DNA from: Anaerolineales bacterium
GTDB lineage: Bacteria > Chloroflexota > Anaerolineae > Aggregatilineales > J027
Reading direction: 5' to 3'
DNA: 64,000 bases
Assembly: GCA_020634155.1 (NCBI GenBank)
Contig: JACKCI010000002.1
Coordinates: forward strand, 682,001 to 746,000
The first letter of the stretch is position 1, and each line of letters opens with the position of its first letter. This document shows positions 19,506 to 27,739 of this stretch, piece by piece. The notes under the pieces were generated by a model that did no database searches, was not told the DNA's origin, and worked only from the letters and a program-made list of their open reading frames with translations. The translations under genes were made by a program, and so were the position numbers.

Positions 19506-19887
19506 GAGCAATTTACCCTTAACGGCTCCATTGCGTACCCCACAACCTGCTCCCTCTCATCTGCTTTTTCAGATTGGTACGGATTCGATTGCCACAATCG
19601 GCTGTGTGGTGCAGCCCTCCATTAGCATCGGTCGGGCCGATGAAGCAACCGGATATAAGCCTGTGATTGACTTGCAGCCCTATCACGCCACCGAAAAGGG
19701 TGTCTCGCGCCAACACATGGAGATACTGGTCGTTGAAGGGTACGTTTTCGTGCAGGATTTGGGCGCACGCAATGGCACCAAAATGAACGGAGTCCCAATG
19801 GCCCCGAATCAACGCCAACCCCTGTTTGATGGCGATGTCTTTCACCTCGGTACCCTACAGGTCATTGTCTGGTTTGTTGAGGGGTAA
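19504..19887 (+). CDS. Small FHA-domain protein
   Basis: A 127-residue protein that is almost entirely one FHA domain, with core residues GR, GVSRQH, DLGARNGTKMNG and a final strand. It should bind phosphothreonine. The open frame reaches back to 19390, but the ATG at 19504 has GAGGAAG just upstream and gives a compact domain. Two unusual junctions stand out: its ATG overlaps the ATG of the divergent gene at 19505, and its last 33 bases overlap the 3' end of the convergent GNAT gene. The spacing pattern of its FHA core resembles that of the zinc-ribbon FHA protein at 12189. Confidence 0.85.
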   Translation: MSNLPLTAPLRTPQPAPSHLLFQIGTDSIATIGCVVQPSISIGRADEATGYKPVIDLQPYHATEKGVSRQHMEILVVEGYVFVQDLGARNGTKMNGVPMAPNQRQPLFDGDVFHLGTLQVIVWFVEG

Positions 19888-20724
19888 GTGCATTTCCCAC
19901 TGAGCGAGGGACGGGTAATAGCCAATGTCTCGAAAGGCCGTGATGAGAAAATCATGTTCTGCTACGTTAAAAATATAACCTGCGGGTGGCTCTGGGTGGC
20001 TATGTAGGTGTATGAGCAGGGCATGAGCAGCCTCAGTACGGTCACCACAGGTAGGGTCAATTGCCACATCCATTAGGTGATTGTAGTCAAAGTGAAACCA
20101 CCCTACTGCATAGCCAATTGGCCGATAATCGCCACAATGTACCATGAACCCTTGTAGAGATTCAGCCATTTTCTCTAAAGCCGAGCGATTGCGTTGCCAT
20201 GAGTTGTCCGTATCATGAAAGGCATTGTAGAACTTCAAGGCTTTGAGGGGGTGACAAAGGTCAATTTGATACCCGTTAGGCACCAGCGGCAGATCGCCAC
20301 CATAGTCCCGCTCTAGCATAAACATCCGTCGGGTAGCCACAAAACCCAATTGCTCGTAAAGCGTGATGGCCCCTGTATTTTGCTCCACAACTTCAAGGCG
20401 TAGCGAAGTGAGGTCATAATCAGGGGCATGGTCAATCTGGTAGCGCAACATCTGCCGTGCTGCCCCATGCCGACGGTAGGTAGGTATGACACCTACACCA
20501 CCTATCCAGCCATCGGGTGGGCGCAAGCCTATAAAAGAGGTACCAATCACCTGCCCATCTTCCACGGCAACAACGCTCTTGCCCAAATCAACGGCATCAC
20601 GTTCCTGCAAGGATTGAATCAACATACGATTCATGGTGATGGGAGTGTAGTAATTGCGATAGGCAAGGTTAAAGGCATGGATGAGGTCATCAGTAGTAAC
20701 CTCACTCATGGGTCTAATTTCCAT
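19855..20724 (-). CDS. GNAT N-acetyltransferase with a second, degenerate GNAT-like half
   Basis: A 289-residue protein. The first 150 residues are a clear GNAT domain, with acetyl-CoA motif A as GGVGVIPTYRRHGAARQML (R-x-x-G-x-A) and motif B as NTGAITLYEQLGF. The second half (about 155-289) keeps GNAT-like order (YAVGWFHFD, MDVAIDP, AFRDIGYYPSLAQWEM) but has no R/Q-x-x-G-x-G/A loop, so it is probably non-catalytic. The substrate is unknown. The start overlaps the upstream GT87 gene by 11 bases; ATG 20709 is an alternative start. Confidence 0.85.
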   Translation of the reverse strand: MEIRPMSEVTTDDLIHAFNLAYRNYYTPITMNRMLIQSLQERDAVDLGKSVVAVEDGQVIGTSFIGLRPPDGWIGGVGVIPTYRRHGAARQMLRYQIDHAPDYDLTSLRLEVVEQNTGAITLYEQLGFVATRRMFMLERDYGGDLPLVPNGYQIDLCHPLKALKFYNAFHDTDNSWQRNRSALEKMAESLQGFMVHCGDYRPIGYAVGWFHFDYNHLMDVAIDPTCGDRTEAAHALLIHLHSHPEPPAGYIFNVAEHDFLITAFRDIGYYPSLAQWEMHLPLNKPDNDL

Positions 20725-21937
20725 GTGCCGCCTTTAGAATATCAACGTCTTTCCATGCGCTTTGTTGCACAAGGAGCCACAGGTAAATGATGGTAGGAAA
20801 TACAACGTAAACAATAGGGGCTTCGCGTCCAACTTCTTCTGGCACCGTAGCAATATGCAAAATCCAATAGGCAACCATAAATGCGATTGTGCCTACACTG
20901 AGCCAGCCCCATAGACGGCGTTTTTCTAAGAACATCAGGGCTACATACACCACAGGGTTTAACTCAACATAAGAGGTTGTCGCAACGCGGGGTGAAATCA
21001 GCAATGAGGCTGCCATAGTTAACATCAGGCCCCACAGCAAACTCTGCGAGTCACGTAGGACAATAGCACGCCACCAAAAATGCGCGACGGGTACCAAGAT
21101 AAAGATAGATAACAGCGCTTGGGCAATATCGCCAAGCTGTTCAGGCAATATCAAGTGGCTGATAATATGGGTAGTGGGGAAGTTCGCAACATAGCTGCTA
21201 TAGTGAAACACGCGCTCCATCCATTCCCCAAACCATGAGGGCAGCAAAATCCATGAAACACCGAGCAATGCCCCAAACATAGAGCCAAAACTATACACGA
21301 TGGAACGACGGTCGTTTTGCCATGCCCACAGCAAAAGCAAGGGGACAATTAAATACCCTGTTTGCGGCTTAATAGTTGAAAGCGCCAACAATATGCCTGC
21401 TGCTCGGTCGTGCCGATGAGCAATCGCCCAATAGGCTCCAATATGGAGCCCAAATGCAAGGAATGCTGGCTGCCCCAACAGCAGACCCCTCACTGAGAAA
21501 TAACTCACCAGTGTATATAGAATAGATATCCCCAGAGTCAATGGTTTTGGCAACCATCGAAGTGTATATAGCGACAGGGCTAGAGTGGCTCCCATTAGAA
21601 GCAGCAATATCTCCATAAAAATAGAAGCAGCTAGTTCAAAAGATAGGAAACCAAGGGGGCCAAAATAGAAAATAAAATAAAGAGGATAAACAAAGCGGAC
21701 TTCATCTTCAGTCGCAGTGGCAGGGCGACCATAAATCGCTTGTTGGCTGGCTTCACCGACACGATCATCATAAGGACTGAGGCCATCTTCCCAGAAATGC
21801 TTTGCACCATACCAAGTGGGATAAATATCGGTACTACCCTTGATAAGTTCTTGGTCGTAAATGGCATAGGTTGAGCCAATAATGAAGCCAACAAGCGTCA
21901 AGATAATGAGTACAATAGCAAGCTGTCGTTGAGTCAT
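20714..21937 (-). CDS. DUF2029 / GT87-family polyprenyl-linked glycosyltransferase-like membrane protein
   Basis: A 407-residue polytopic protein with about 10 hydrophobic segments. A first extracytoplasmic loop carries acidic residues (STDIYPTWYGAKHFWEDGLSPYD), as in the catalytic loop of GT-C enzymes, and the family-typical STIKPQTGYLIVPLLLLWAW motif lies mid-protein. Family members (GT87) transfer mannose or related sugars from polyprenyl-phosphate donors at the outer membrane face; the acceptor here is unknown. The stop overlaps the start of the GNAT gene, so the two are coupled. Confidence 0.85.
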   Translation of the reverse strand: MTQRQLAIVLIILTLVGFIIGSTYAIYDQELIKGSTDIYPTWYGAKHFWEDGLSPYDDRVGEASQQAIYGRPATATEDEVRFVYPLYFIFYFGPLGFLSFELAASIFMEILLLLMGATLALSLYTLRWLPKPLTLGISILYTLVSYFSVRGLLLGQPAFLAFGLHIGAYWAIAHRHDRAAGILLALSTIKPQTGYLIVPLLLLWAWQNDRRSIVYSFGSMFGALLGVSWILLPSWFGEWMERVFHYSSYVANFPTTHIISHLILPEQLGDIAQALLSIFILVPVAHFWWRAIVLRDSQSLLWGLMLTMAASLLISPRVATTSYVELNPVVYVALMFLEKRRLWGWLSVGTIAFMVAYWILHIATVPEEVGREAPIVYVVFPTIIYLWLLVQQSAWKDVDILKAAHGN

Positions 21938-22070
21938 GCCCTCAATAGTAAACCACTTTTATAAAAAATCTACAGAGTTTTGATAGTTCTCCTACACTTT
22001 ACCAAGATATTTCATATAAAGGCCCTCTATACTCACTATCAAATAAGCTGAGAACTCAAGAGGAGACCCC

Positions 22071-22508
22071 ATGAACACAATCCGTCGCAACCCATTCGCA
22101 GAACTTGAAAACCTTGTCAATGAAGCCTTCCGCGCCAATACCAATGGGCAAAATAGCAACCATCAAGCCAACGTCCATCGCTTCCCGTTGAACATCCATG
22201 AAAACGATGATTCTTATCTGATTGAGGTTGAGGCCCCCGGCTTTGGCCCCGATGACATCCGTGTGGTGTTAGAATCTGAATATCTGGTCATTGAAGCCGA
22301 ATCGAAGGCTGAGGCTGCCGAAGGTACACGCCTCCTATTGCGTGAGCGTCGGACGGGTTACTTCCAACGCCGCATTAATCTCACCCAACCCATTGACCGC
22401 GATAACGTGGTGGCTGAGTACGAGAATGGCGTCTTGACGCTGACCTTGCCCAAGGCCGAAGCAACCAAGGCCCGTGTCATTAGCGTCCGTTCTGCAAGCC
22501 AAAACTAA
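22071..22508 (+). CDS. Small heat shock protein Hsp20
   Basis: A 145-residue protein with a short N-terminal arm, an alpha-crystallin domain from about 38 (FPLNIHENDDSYLIEVEAPGF ... YFQRRINLTQPIDRDNVVAEYENGVLTLTLPK) and a short tail with VISV in place of the I-x-I motif. It is an ATP-independent holdase that works with ClpB/DnaK. GAGGAG lies 7 bases before ATG 22071. It is monocistronic with its own terminator. Confidence 0.95.
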   Translation: MNTIRRNPFAELENLVNEAFRANTNGQNSNHQANVHRFPLNIHENDDSYLIEVEAPGFGPDDIRVVLESEYLVIEAESKAEAAEGTRLLLRERRTGYFQRRINLTQPIDRDNVVAEYENGVLTLTLPKAEATKARVISVRSASQN

Positions 22509-22532
22509 CCCTAACCTACCAATCTGAAAATT

Positions 22533-22566
22533 AAACGGCAGTTTTCCTAGAAGAACTGCCGTTTTT
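22533..22566 (+). terminator. Rho-independent terminator of hsp20
   Basis: An 11-bp perfect stem AAACGGCAGTT / AACTGCCGTTT with a 10-base loop runs into a T-run at 22562-22566. Confidence 0.9.
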
Positions 22567-22581
22567 GGTTTAGAATTGACT

Positions 22582-22611
22582 TTGGCAAGTTTGCCAAGAT
22601 TGTGATATATT
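22582..22611 (+). promoter_or_regulatory. Promoter of the respiratory operon with an overlapping palindromic operator
   Basis: TTGGCA (22582-22587), an 18-base spacer and TATATT (22606-22611) form a sigma70-like promoter 115 bases before the Rieske gene. The -35 box is the left arm of a perfect inverted repeat TTGGCAA-GT-TTGCCAA (22582-22597). A protein bound there would block RNA polymerase, so a repressor site is the natural reading. The regulator is unknown. Confidence 0.55.
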
Positions 22612-22726
22612 GTACAAAAGAAACACGACCATTGTCACACATGCGGGAACCATTCCTAAAAATAAACAAGTTAACACTTCATGAGCCACCGGAAAACGTG
22701 GTGAAATCCGGTTGAGGAGTAACGTT

Positions 22727-23332
22727 ATGACCGTAACCACAAATAAACCTGCACAGGCCGGGGCGGTTGCGAAGGCGTCAAAAACCGATGTCAAAGTCCC
22801 GGGCGAGGCCATTCAGGTCCCGTTGCCCAATCGACGCGAATTCCTGTTCTACTGCTGGGGGGCCAGCCTTGCGCTTTTTGCTGCTGCATCTGGCGGAGCC
22901 ATTATTTGGTTTATGCTCCCTCGCTTTAAAGAAGGTGAATTCGGTGGTATCTTCCGCGAAAGCTCCATTCCTGATCGCGGTACATCGCCTTTGAACAACG
23001 CCACTGGTAAATATTGGCTGTCCCATGCTGAAGATGGGTTGGTCGCGCTTTATAAAGTGTGTACCCATCTCGGATGCTTGTATGCGTGGGTGGAAAACTC
23101 CTTCCGCTTCGAGTGTCCTTGTCATGGGTCGAAGTATGAGCTAAATGGGCTGTGGATTGAAGGCCCTGCCCCACGCAGCCTTGACCGCTTCTCTATGACG
23201 GTGAAGCTGACCAGTGGAGCCGAGTTAGTTACCAATGCAACGGGCGACCCCATCCCCGGCATTGATCCTTCACAAGTCGCTGAAGTCGTTGTTGATACTG
23301 GCAGCCGTATTAAACGGGCTGGTCGGGTCTAG
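22727..23332 (+). CDS. Rieske 2Fe-2S protein of a quinol:cytochrome c reductase
   Basis: A 201-residue protein with one membrane helix (about 43-65) preceded by a cytoplasmic tail, followed by the Rieske domain. The cluster ligands are in CTHLGC and CPCHGS, the two loops that bind Fe by two Cys and two His, each with its extra disulfide Cys. Known role: it accepts an electron from menaquinol at the Qo site of cytochrome b and passes it to cytochrome c. GAGGAG lies 7 bases before ATG 22727. It is the first gene of the bc-type operon. Confidence 0.95.
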   Translation: MTVTTNKPAQAGAVAKASKTDVKVPGEAIQVPLPNRREFLFYCWGASLALFAAASGGAIIWFMLPRFKEGEFGGIFRESSIPDRGTSPLNNATGKYWLSHAEDGLVALYKVCTHLGCLYAWVENSFRFECPCHGSKYELNGLWIEGPAPRSLDRFSMTVKLTSGAELVTNATGDPIPGIDPSQVAEVVVDTGSRIKRAGRV

Positions 23333-23350
23333 TAGCGTTAGGAGTTATTG

Positions 23351-25111
23351 ATGTCGGTATTACCTGTTCCATCCATCCTTGATGACATCAAGGAAAAAGG
23401 GATTCGTAAAGCTATCTATGAAACGCTTGACACCACCGTTGAGCGTATGACCGCAGGCATGAATATCCAAGATATTCGGGAGGCCCTGCGCGGTGAGGCC
23501 CCCTCACGGCGTCCGAATCCCCGTTTAACCCCCCATGCCGATGGGTTCTGGTTGCACATGCGTCCGTCCTACTTCCATACCGCTGTGACAGGCATCTATC
23601 CAACCTTCCGTCTGGGGTGGCTCTCTACTTTCTTCTTTGCCTTTGAAATTATCACAGGCTTATTCTTGATGATTTTCTACACCCCATCCCCGGATGTAGC
23701 CTACAGGAATATGCAAGATATTTTGGGGAACGTACCTTTTGGTCAGTTAATGCGTGACCTGCACCGCTTGGGCGCTGAGGGTATGGTAGCCTTTGTGATG
23801 CTGCACATGCTCCGCACTTTTATCACAGGGTCATACAAAAAACCGCGCCAATTTACGTGGTTCACAGGCGTTATTTTGCTTTTGGTCACATTGTTTTTGA
23901 GCTTCTCTGGCTACTTGCTGCCTTGGGACCAATTGGCCTTCTGGGCCGTGACCATCGGTACCTCAATGGCCGAAGCAGCCCCGCCCGAGGTGGTGGGTAC
24001 CAACGTCAACTTGCTGTTGCGCGGGTCGCCTGATATTGGTGCGGGTGGTTTGTTGCGGTTCTATTTACTGCATGTTTTCGCCTTGCCACTGATTACCACC
24101 ATCTTCATTGGCGTCCATTACTACAAGGTGATTCTGCATGGGCATAGCCTACCCCCACGTCTTGAGGAGGTTGGTAAAGATACCGCCAAGCGTGTTCCGG
24201 TCAGTAGCCGTACCTACTTTATACCGGATATCATGTCCAATGAGTTGGCATGGATCGGGATGGTCTCATTCTTGATGATCGTGCTATCGGTTTGGTTCTT
24301 CCATGCCCCACTCGAAAATCATGCTAATCCTCAAGTGACCCCCTTGCATACGACTGCGCCTTGGTACTTCTTGTGGCTTCAAGGCTTGCTCAAGTTGGGT
24401 GACAAGGTGTTCATGGGTATCGTCATTCCCACTATCCTCTTTGGGTTGATGTTTGTATTCCCCTACTTGGATATGACCCCCAGCCGTCGATATGCACACC
24501 GTCGGTTCATGCTCTCGGTTGCCGCTTTGACGGTCTTTGGGTGGGTAATCTTGACCTATATGGGAACGCCTTGGTATGGTGTGGAAACTGCTGCTGATAT
24601 TGAAGTTGCCCAAGAACTCATCCCGCAAGAAGGGGTAGGGCCTGTACGCTCGGTGCCTTATGACGAGTGGCAGGCTAATATCACGGCCTTCAATAATGAT
24701 GAGGTCATTTGGCTACAAGAGATTGATGCCTTGAAAGCGACGGGCGATGAAACAGCCTATGACGCGGCTATTGCGCCTTATTCCATTGCCATTCAAGAAG
24801 AGCAGGTCATCATTCGCGGTGAGGAAGTTATTGCTTGGGATGATTTCGATAAAGAATTCACAGAAGAATATCCTGAATTGGGTCATGTCATTGAGGAGTA
24901 TCACACCCTCATGTACAAGACCTATGCGGATGATGAAGGGTTCCAAAATCCTATTGGGTATCTGAGCATCTCCCAAAAGCAGCACAACCTAGTCCGCGTT
25001 TATTTGCTGATTACCTTCGAAGGGCCAGACGATACAGGCGAGAATATCATCCGCCAAGTATCGGGCAAGCCGCTATATCTGAACGAAGAATCCGAGTGGC
25101 ACGAACACTAA
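23351..25111 (+). CDS. Cytochrome b subunit of the bc complex, with a ~170-residue C-terminal extension
   Basis: A 586-residue membrane protein. Heme ligands are H138/H152 (HX13H) and H241/H256 (HX14H, the b6f-type spacing). The N-terminal b6-like and C-terminal subunit-IV-like parts are fused up to about 410. The Qo motif reads APWY (337-340) rather than PEWY, so the usual Glu is replaced by Pro. After the last helix there are about 170 hydrophilic, acidic residues without CxxCH, which should lie outside the membrane. AGGAG lies 7 bases before ATG 23351; a TTG three bases earlier is less likely. Known role: it oxidises quinol and builds the proton gradient. Confidence 0.94.
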   Translation: MSVLPVPSILDDIKEKGIRKAIYETLDTTVERMTAGMNIQDIREALRGEAPSRRPNPRLTPHADGFWLHMRPSYFHTAVTGIYPTFRLGWLSTFFFAFEIITGLFLMIFYTPSPDVAYRNMQDILGNVPFGQLMRDLHRLGAEGMVAFVMLHMLRTFITGSYKKPRQFTWFTGVILLLVTLFLSFSGYLLPWDQLAFWAVTIGTSMAEAAPPEVVGTNVNLLLRGSPDIGAGGLLRFYLLHVFALPLITTIFIGVHYYKVILHGHSLPPRLEEVGKDTAKRVPVSSRTYFIPDIMSNELAWIGMVSFLMIVLSVWFFHAPLENHANPQVTPLHTTAPWYFLWLQGLLKLGDKVFMGIVIPTILFGLMFVFPYLDMTPSRRYAHRRFMLSVAALTVFGWVILTYMGTPWYGVETAADIEVAQELIPQEGVGPVRSVPYDEWQANITAFNNDEVIWLQEIDALKATGDETAYDAAIAPYSIAIQEEQVIIRGEEVIAWDDFDKEFTEEYPELGHVIEEYHTLMYKTYADDEGFQNPIGYLSISQKQHNLVRVYLLITFEGPDDTGENIIRQVSGKPLYLNEESEWHEH

Positions 25112-25118
25112 ATTTCCG

Positions 25119-25152
25119 ACAGCGGCAGGGTGCCTAGTCGCCCTGCCGCTGT
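25119..25152 (+). other. Perfect intercistronic hairpin between cytochrome b and cytochrome c genes
   Basis: A 12-bp perfect stem (ACAGCGGCAGGG / CCCTGCCGCTGT) with a 10-base loop and no T-run lies inside the operon. It may stabilise the upstream transcript or set subunit ratio by partial termination. Confidence 0.7.
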
Positions 25153-25170
25153 GCGAGGTGAGGAACAAGA

Positions 25171-26841
25171 ATGGAAAATCAACGTACCCCTTTTATGTTA
25201 TTTCCCTCGGTGACAAGCCGTATTGTCGCCGGAATCATCTCCTTTACAGGCATCATCATTGTCTTGGCGTGGGTTGCCATCAATGAAGAAGGCCGCATGG
25301 AGGAATTTACGGAGCGCTTTCAAGGCCGCTCGGTTGAAACAGGTGCCATCCTTTTTGAGAACAACTGCTCTACCTGTCACGGTCAAGATGGGCGTGGGCT
25401 AACGGGCGTAGCACCCGCCTTGAACAATCCACAATTGTTTGGCTTTAGCTTCTTTGGCGACATTGACACCGAGATTGCTGTGAAGTCCGCCGAATTAGAG
25501 CAGCTTGGCAGCTCTGACCCTGACCGTGCTGCTCAACTCGAAGCCGAAATCGCTACCTTGGAAGCCCAACGCCAAGAGTTGGATGAAACCATCCGTTATG
25601 ATTATTCAAGCGAATTGGCAGAATTGCAGGCGGAGCTTTCAGCGTTGGATGCTGAGATTACCGAACTATTCGGCGAAAAATATGAAATTGTCAGCCCATC
25701 CTTGCTGCCGATTAAGGTCGGTGAACTGGAAGCCCAGAAGAGCGCCCTTGAGCTAGAGCAAACGCAAATCCAAGACCGAATTGCTGCGGCTGAAACGGCG
25801 GGCGAGACCCCCGATGCCGCTGATAACGCACGGCTTGACGAGGTTTTTGCTAAACTCGACACCCTCAACACCCAATTGGATGAACTGGGTGGCTATAACA
25901 CTGAGCGCACCAATTTGGTGGCGAAGGTTGGACGCTTTACGGCTCTACATGATGCCCATACGCAGATTATAGATTTGCGGATGCAAGCGGCGGAATTGAA
26001 CTCTGAGTTGGCAGCTATGCCAGAGGCTCCCGCTGAAGGCGAAGACCCCAACGCCACTCGTCGTGAAGAAATTGGCGCGGCTCTCTTTGACATCGAAACC
26101 CAACAGGTTGCCCAAGAATCTGCCCGCGACGATGCCTTGCAAGCCTTGATGGACAACTTCGACATTGTGTTCTATGACCCCGCCCGTGACGCCCGCATGG
26201 TCGAGTTGAAGTGGAATGGTGCCTTGCGCGACCTTATCCGCACAACCTTGATTAGTGGTCGTCCCACCAGCGCCAGCTACTGGAACAATCCAATGGCGGC
26301 ATGGTCACAACGGGCAGGCGGGCCGTTGCGTGACGATGAAATTGAGAACTTGGTGGACTACATCCTCAATTGGGGTGTTCAACCCTTCACCATTGAAGAC
26401 GTGCGCCAAATTAACCAATATGCTGTCTTGCCCACCACTGGCGCAGCAGCGGTGGAAGGCGTCGGTACTGATGTCGATGCAATCTTGGCGGCCCTTGATG
26501 AGCTAGAGAACTCTGAGGAGCCAATGGAAGTTCCCGTCTTTGATAGCAATGAAGGTCAACGCGCCTATGTTGGTCCTGACCTTGGCTGTGGCGGTTGCCA
26601 TCAAATTGGCGTCGCTGGTACTGGCCCAGATCCGACAGGGCTGTATACCCGCGCCGAGCAATATGCGGCGGATAATCCACGGATTACCAGCGCCCGCTAC
26701 TATCTGGTTCAAAGTATCGTCAATCCTAGCGCTTTTATCGTCGATGGCTACAGCGACGGTATCATGCCACAGACCTTTGGCGACCGCTTGGACTTGGAAA
26801 CACTCTCGAATATTATTGCCTATCTGGAAAGCTTTGATTAA
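25171..26841 (+). CDS. Membrane-anchored diheme cytochrome c with a long coiled-coil insertion
   Basis: A 556-residue protein. One membrane helix lies at about 17-37. Heme site 1 is CSTCH (66-70), followed by the usual GRGLTGVAPALNNP, and then about 250 residues (98-347) of Glu/Ala/Leu/Gln-rich coiled-coil heptads interrupt the fold. The remainder of the first cytochrome domain resumes at about 348, with candidate Met375 and the last helix DDEIENLVDYILNW. Heme site 2 is CGGCH (473-477) with candidate Met532 (GIMPQ). It follows cytochrome b in the operon, so it likely takes the cytochrome c1/f role. The coiled coil could project the domains or hold subunits together. Confidence 0.9.
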   Translation: MENQRTPFMLFPSVTSRIVAGIISFTGIIIVLAWVAINEEGRMEEFTERFQGRSVETGAILFENNCSTCHGQDGRGLTGVAPALNNPQLFGFSFFGDIDTEIAVKSAELEQLGSSDPDRAAQLEAEIATLEAQRQELDETIRYDYSSELAELQAELSALDAEITELFGEKYEIVSPSLLPIKVGELEAQKSALELEQTQIQDRIAAAETAGETPDAADNARLDEVFAKLDTLNTQLDELGGYNTERTNLVAKVGRFTALHDAHTQIIDLRMQAAELNSELAAMPEAPAEGEDPNATRREEIGAALFDIETQQVAQESARDDALQALMDNFDIVFYDPARDARMVELKWNGALRDLIRTTLISGRPTSASYWNNPMAAWSQRAGGPLRDDEIENLVDYILNWGVQPFTIEDVRQINQYAVLPTTGAAAVEGVGTDVDAILAALDELENSEEPMEVPVFDSNEGQRAYVGPDLGCGGCHQIGVAGTGPDPTGLYTRAEQYAADNPRITSARYYLVQSIVNPSAFIVDGYSDGIMPQTFGDRLDLETLSNIIAYLESFD

Positions 26842-26875
26842 CGTTTAGGCTTTGCTTATAGGCGATTGATGACAG

Positions 26876-26906
26876 CGCCTCTGGCTTTGCCCGGAGGCGT
26901 TGTTTG
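26876..26906 (+). terminator. Intrinsic terminator or attenuator between the two cytochrome c genes
   Basis: A 9-bp stem (CGCCTCTGG / CCGGAGGCG, one G-T pair) with a 6-base loop is followed by TTGTTTGGTT. It overlaps the -35 box of the next promoter. Confidence 0.7.
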
Positions 26907-26914
26907 GTTATAAT
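26887..26914 (+). promoter_or_regulatory. Candidate promoter for the second cytochrome c and ccm genes
   Basis: TTGCCC, a 16-base spacer and a perfect TATAAT lie 24 bases before the GTG start. The short leader fits initiation between hairpin and gene, giving the ccm block its own promoter. Confidence 0.5.
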
Positions 26915-26938
26915 TGGATACACTTTAAGGAGGAATTT

Positions 26939-27739
26939 GTGACCAAACGCTTGGGTTTGCTAGTAGTGATAAGTCTAGGTGTCGTGTTGGTCGGGGTAGG
27001 GTTACGGCCTACGCTGGCCCAAGATGGTCATGGTGAAGCCGACCAAACCGTGCTGCGTGGTGCGGTCTATTATGCTGAATTTTGTGCGGCTTGTCATGGC
27101 CCTGAAGGGGAAGCCATCGCCGCTGGCCCCGCTTTTGTTGCGATTGATGAATACGACCCCACCTATGCCAAAGGACGCATTGAGGCAGGCTATGACTCTG
27201 ACCCCAATGATGACATTAGGATGATTGGCTATGGTGAAGATGACAAAGGGCCGTTGAGCAGTGAGCAAATTGATGATATTCTCGCCTACATGAGTACATG
27301 GTCTGATGAAGCTGTTGAAACACCCGAATTGCCAGCACCACATCTTGAACCGGGTGCCGCACAAGTAATCGGGCCGGGTGACTCTGAACATGGGGCCATG
27401 CTCTATGCCTCCTATTGCCTTGGATGCCATGAGCGTGACGGTCGCGGGCGCGATTTACCGAATTTCCCCGCTTTTGAGGTGGATGCGAATATACGCGGTT
27501 TAATTGAACGCGGTGCTGGGCATGGGCCAGTGCCAGCTTTTGGCGCAACCGTCGGTGGCCCGCTTTCGACACAAGATATTGACGACCTTGAGGCCTATCT
27601 GCAATCCATTGAGGCCGAGCAAGATGAGGAAGGCCCAGAAGGTGTGAGTATTTTGTTAATGATTTTGGGGCTAGGTGCAGTTGCCGCCGTTGGGGGGTAC
27701 TATTTCGCTAGTCAACGTTCAAGGAGTCAAGCAGCATGA
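26939..27739 (+). CDS. Exported diheme cytochrome c with C-terminal membrane anchor
   Basis: A 266-residue protein with a signal peptide ending near TLAQ (residue 28). The first cytochrome c domain has CAACH at 49-53, the second has CLGCH at 160-164, and a membrane helix lies at about 238-257 near the end. Met ligands are plausible in IRMIGYG for domain 1 but not obvious for domain 2. It probably carries electrons from the bc complex to an oxidase or other acceptor. The start is GTG 26939 with AAGGAGG 6 bases upstream. The stop overlaps ccmE (ATGA), linking electron carrier and heme maturation genes. Confidence 0.92.
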   Translation: MTKRLGLLVVISLGVVLVGVGLRPTLAQDGHGEADQTVLRGAVYYAEFCAACHGPEGEAIAAGPAFVAIDEYDPTYAKGRIEAGYDSDPNDDIRMIGYGEDDKGPLSSEQIDDILAYMSTWSDEAVETPELPAPHLEPGAAQVIGPGDSEHGAMLYASYCLGCHERDGRGRDLPNFPAFEVDANIRGLIERGAGHGPVPAFGATVGGPLSTQDIDDLEAYLQSIEAEQDEEGPEGVSILLMILGLGAVAAVGGYYFASQRSRSQAA

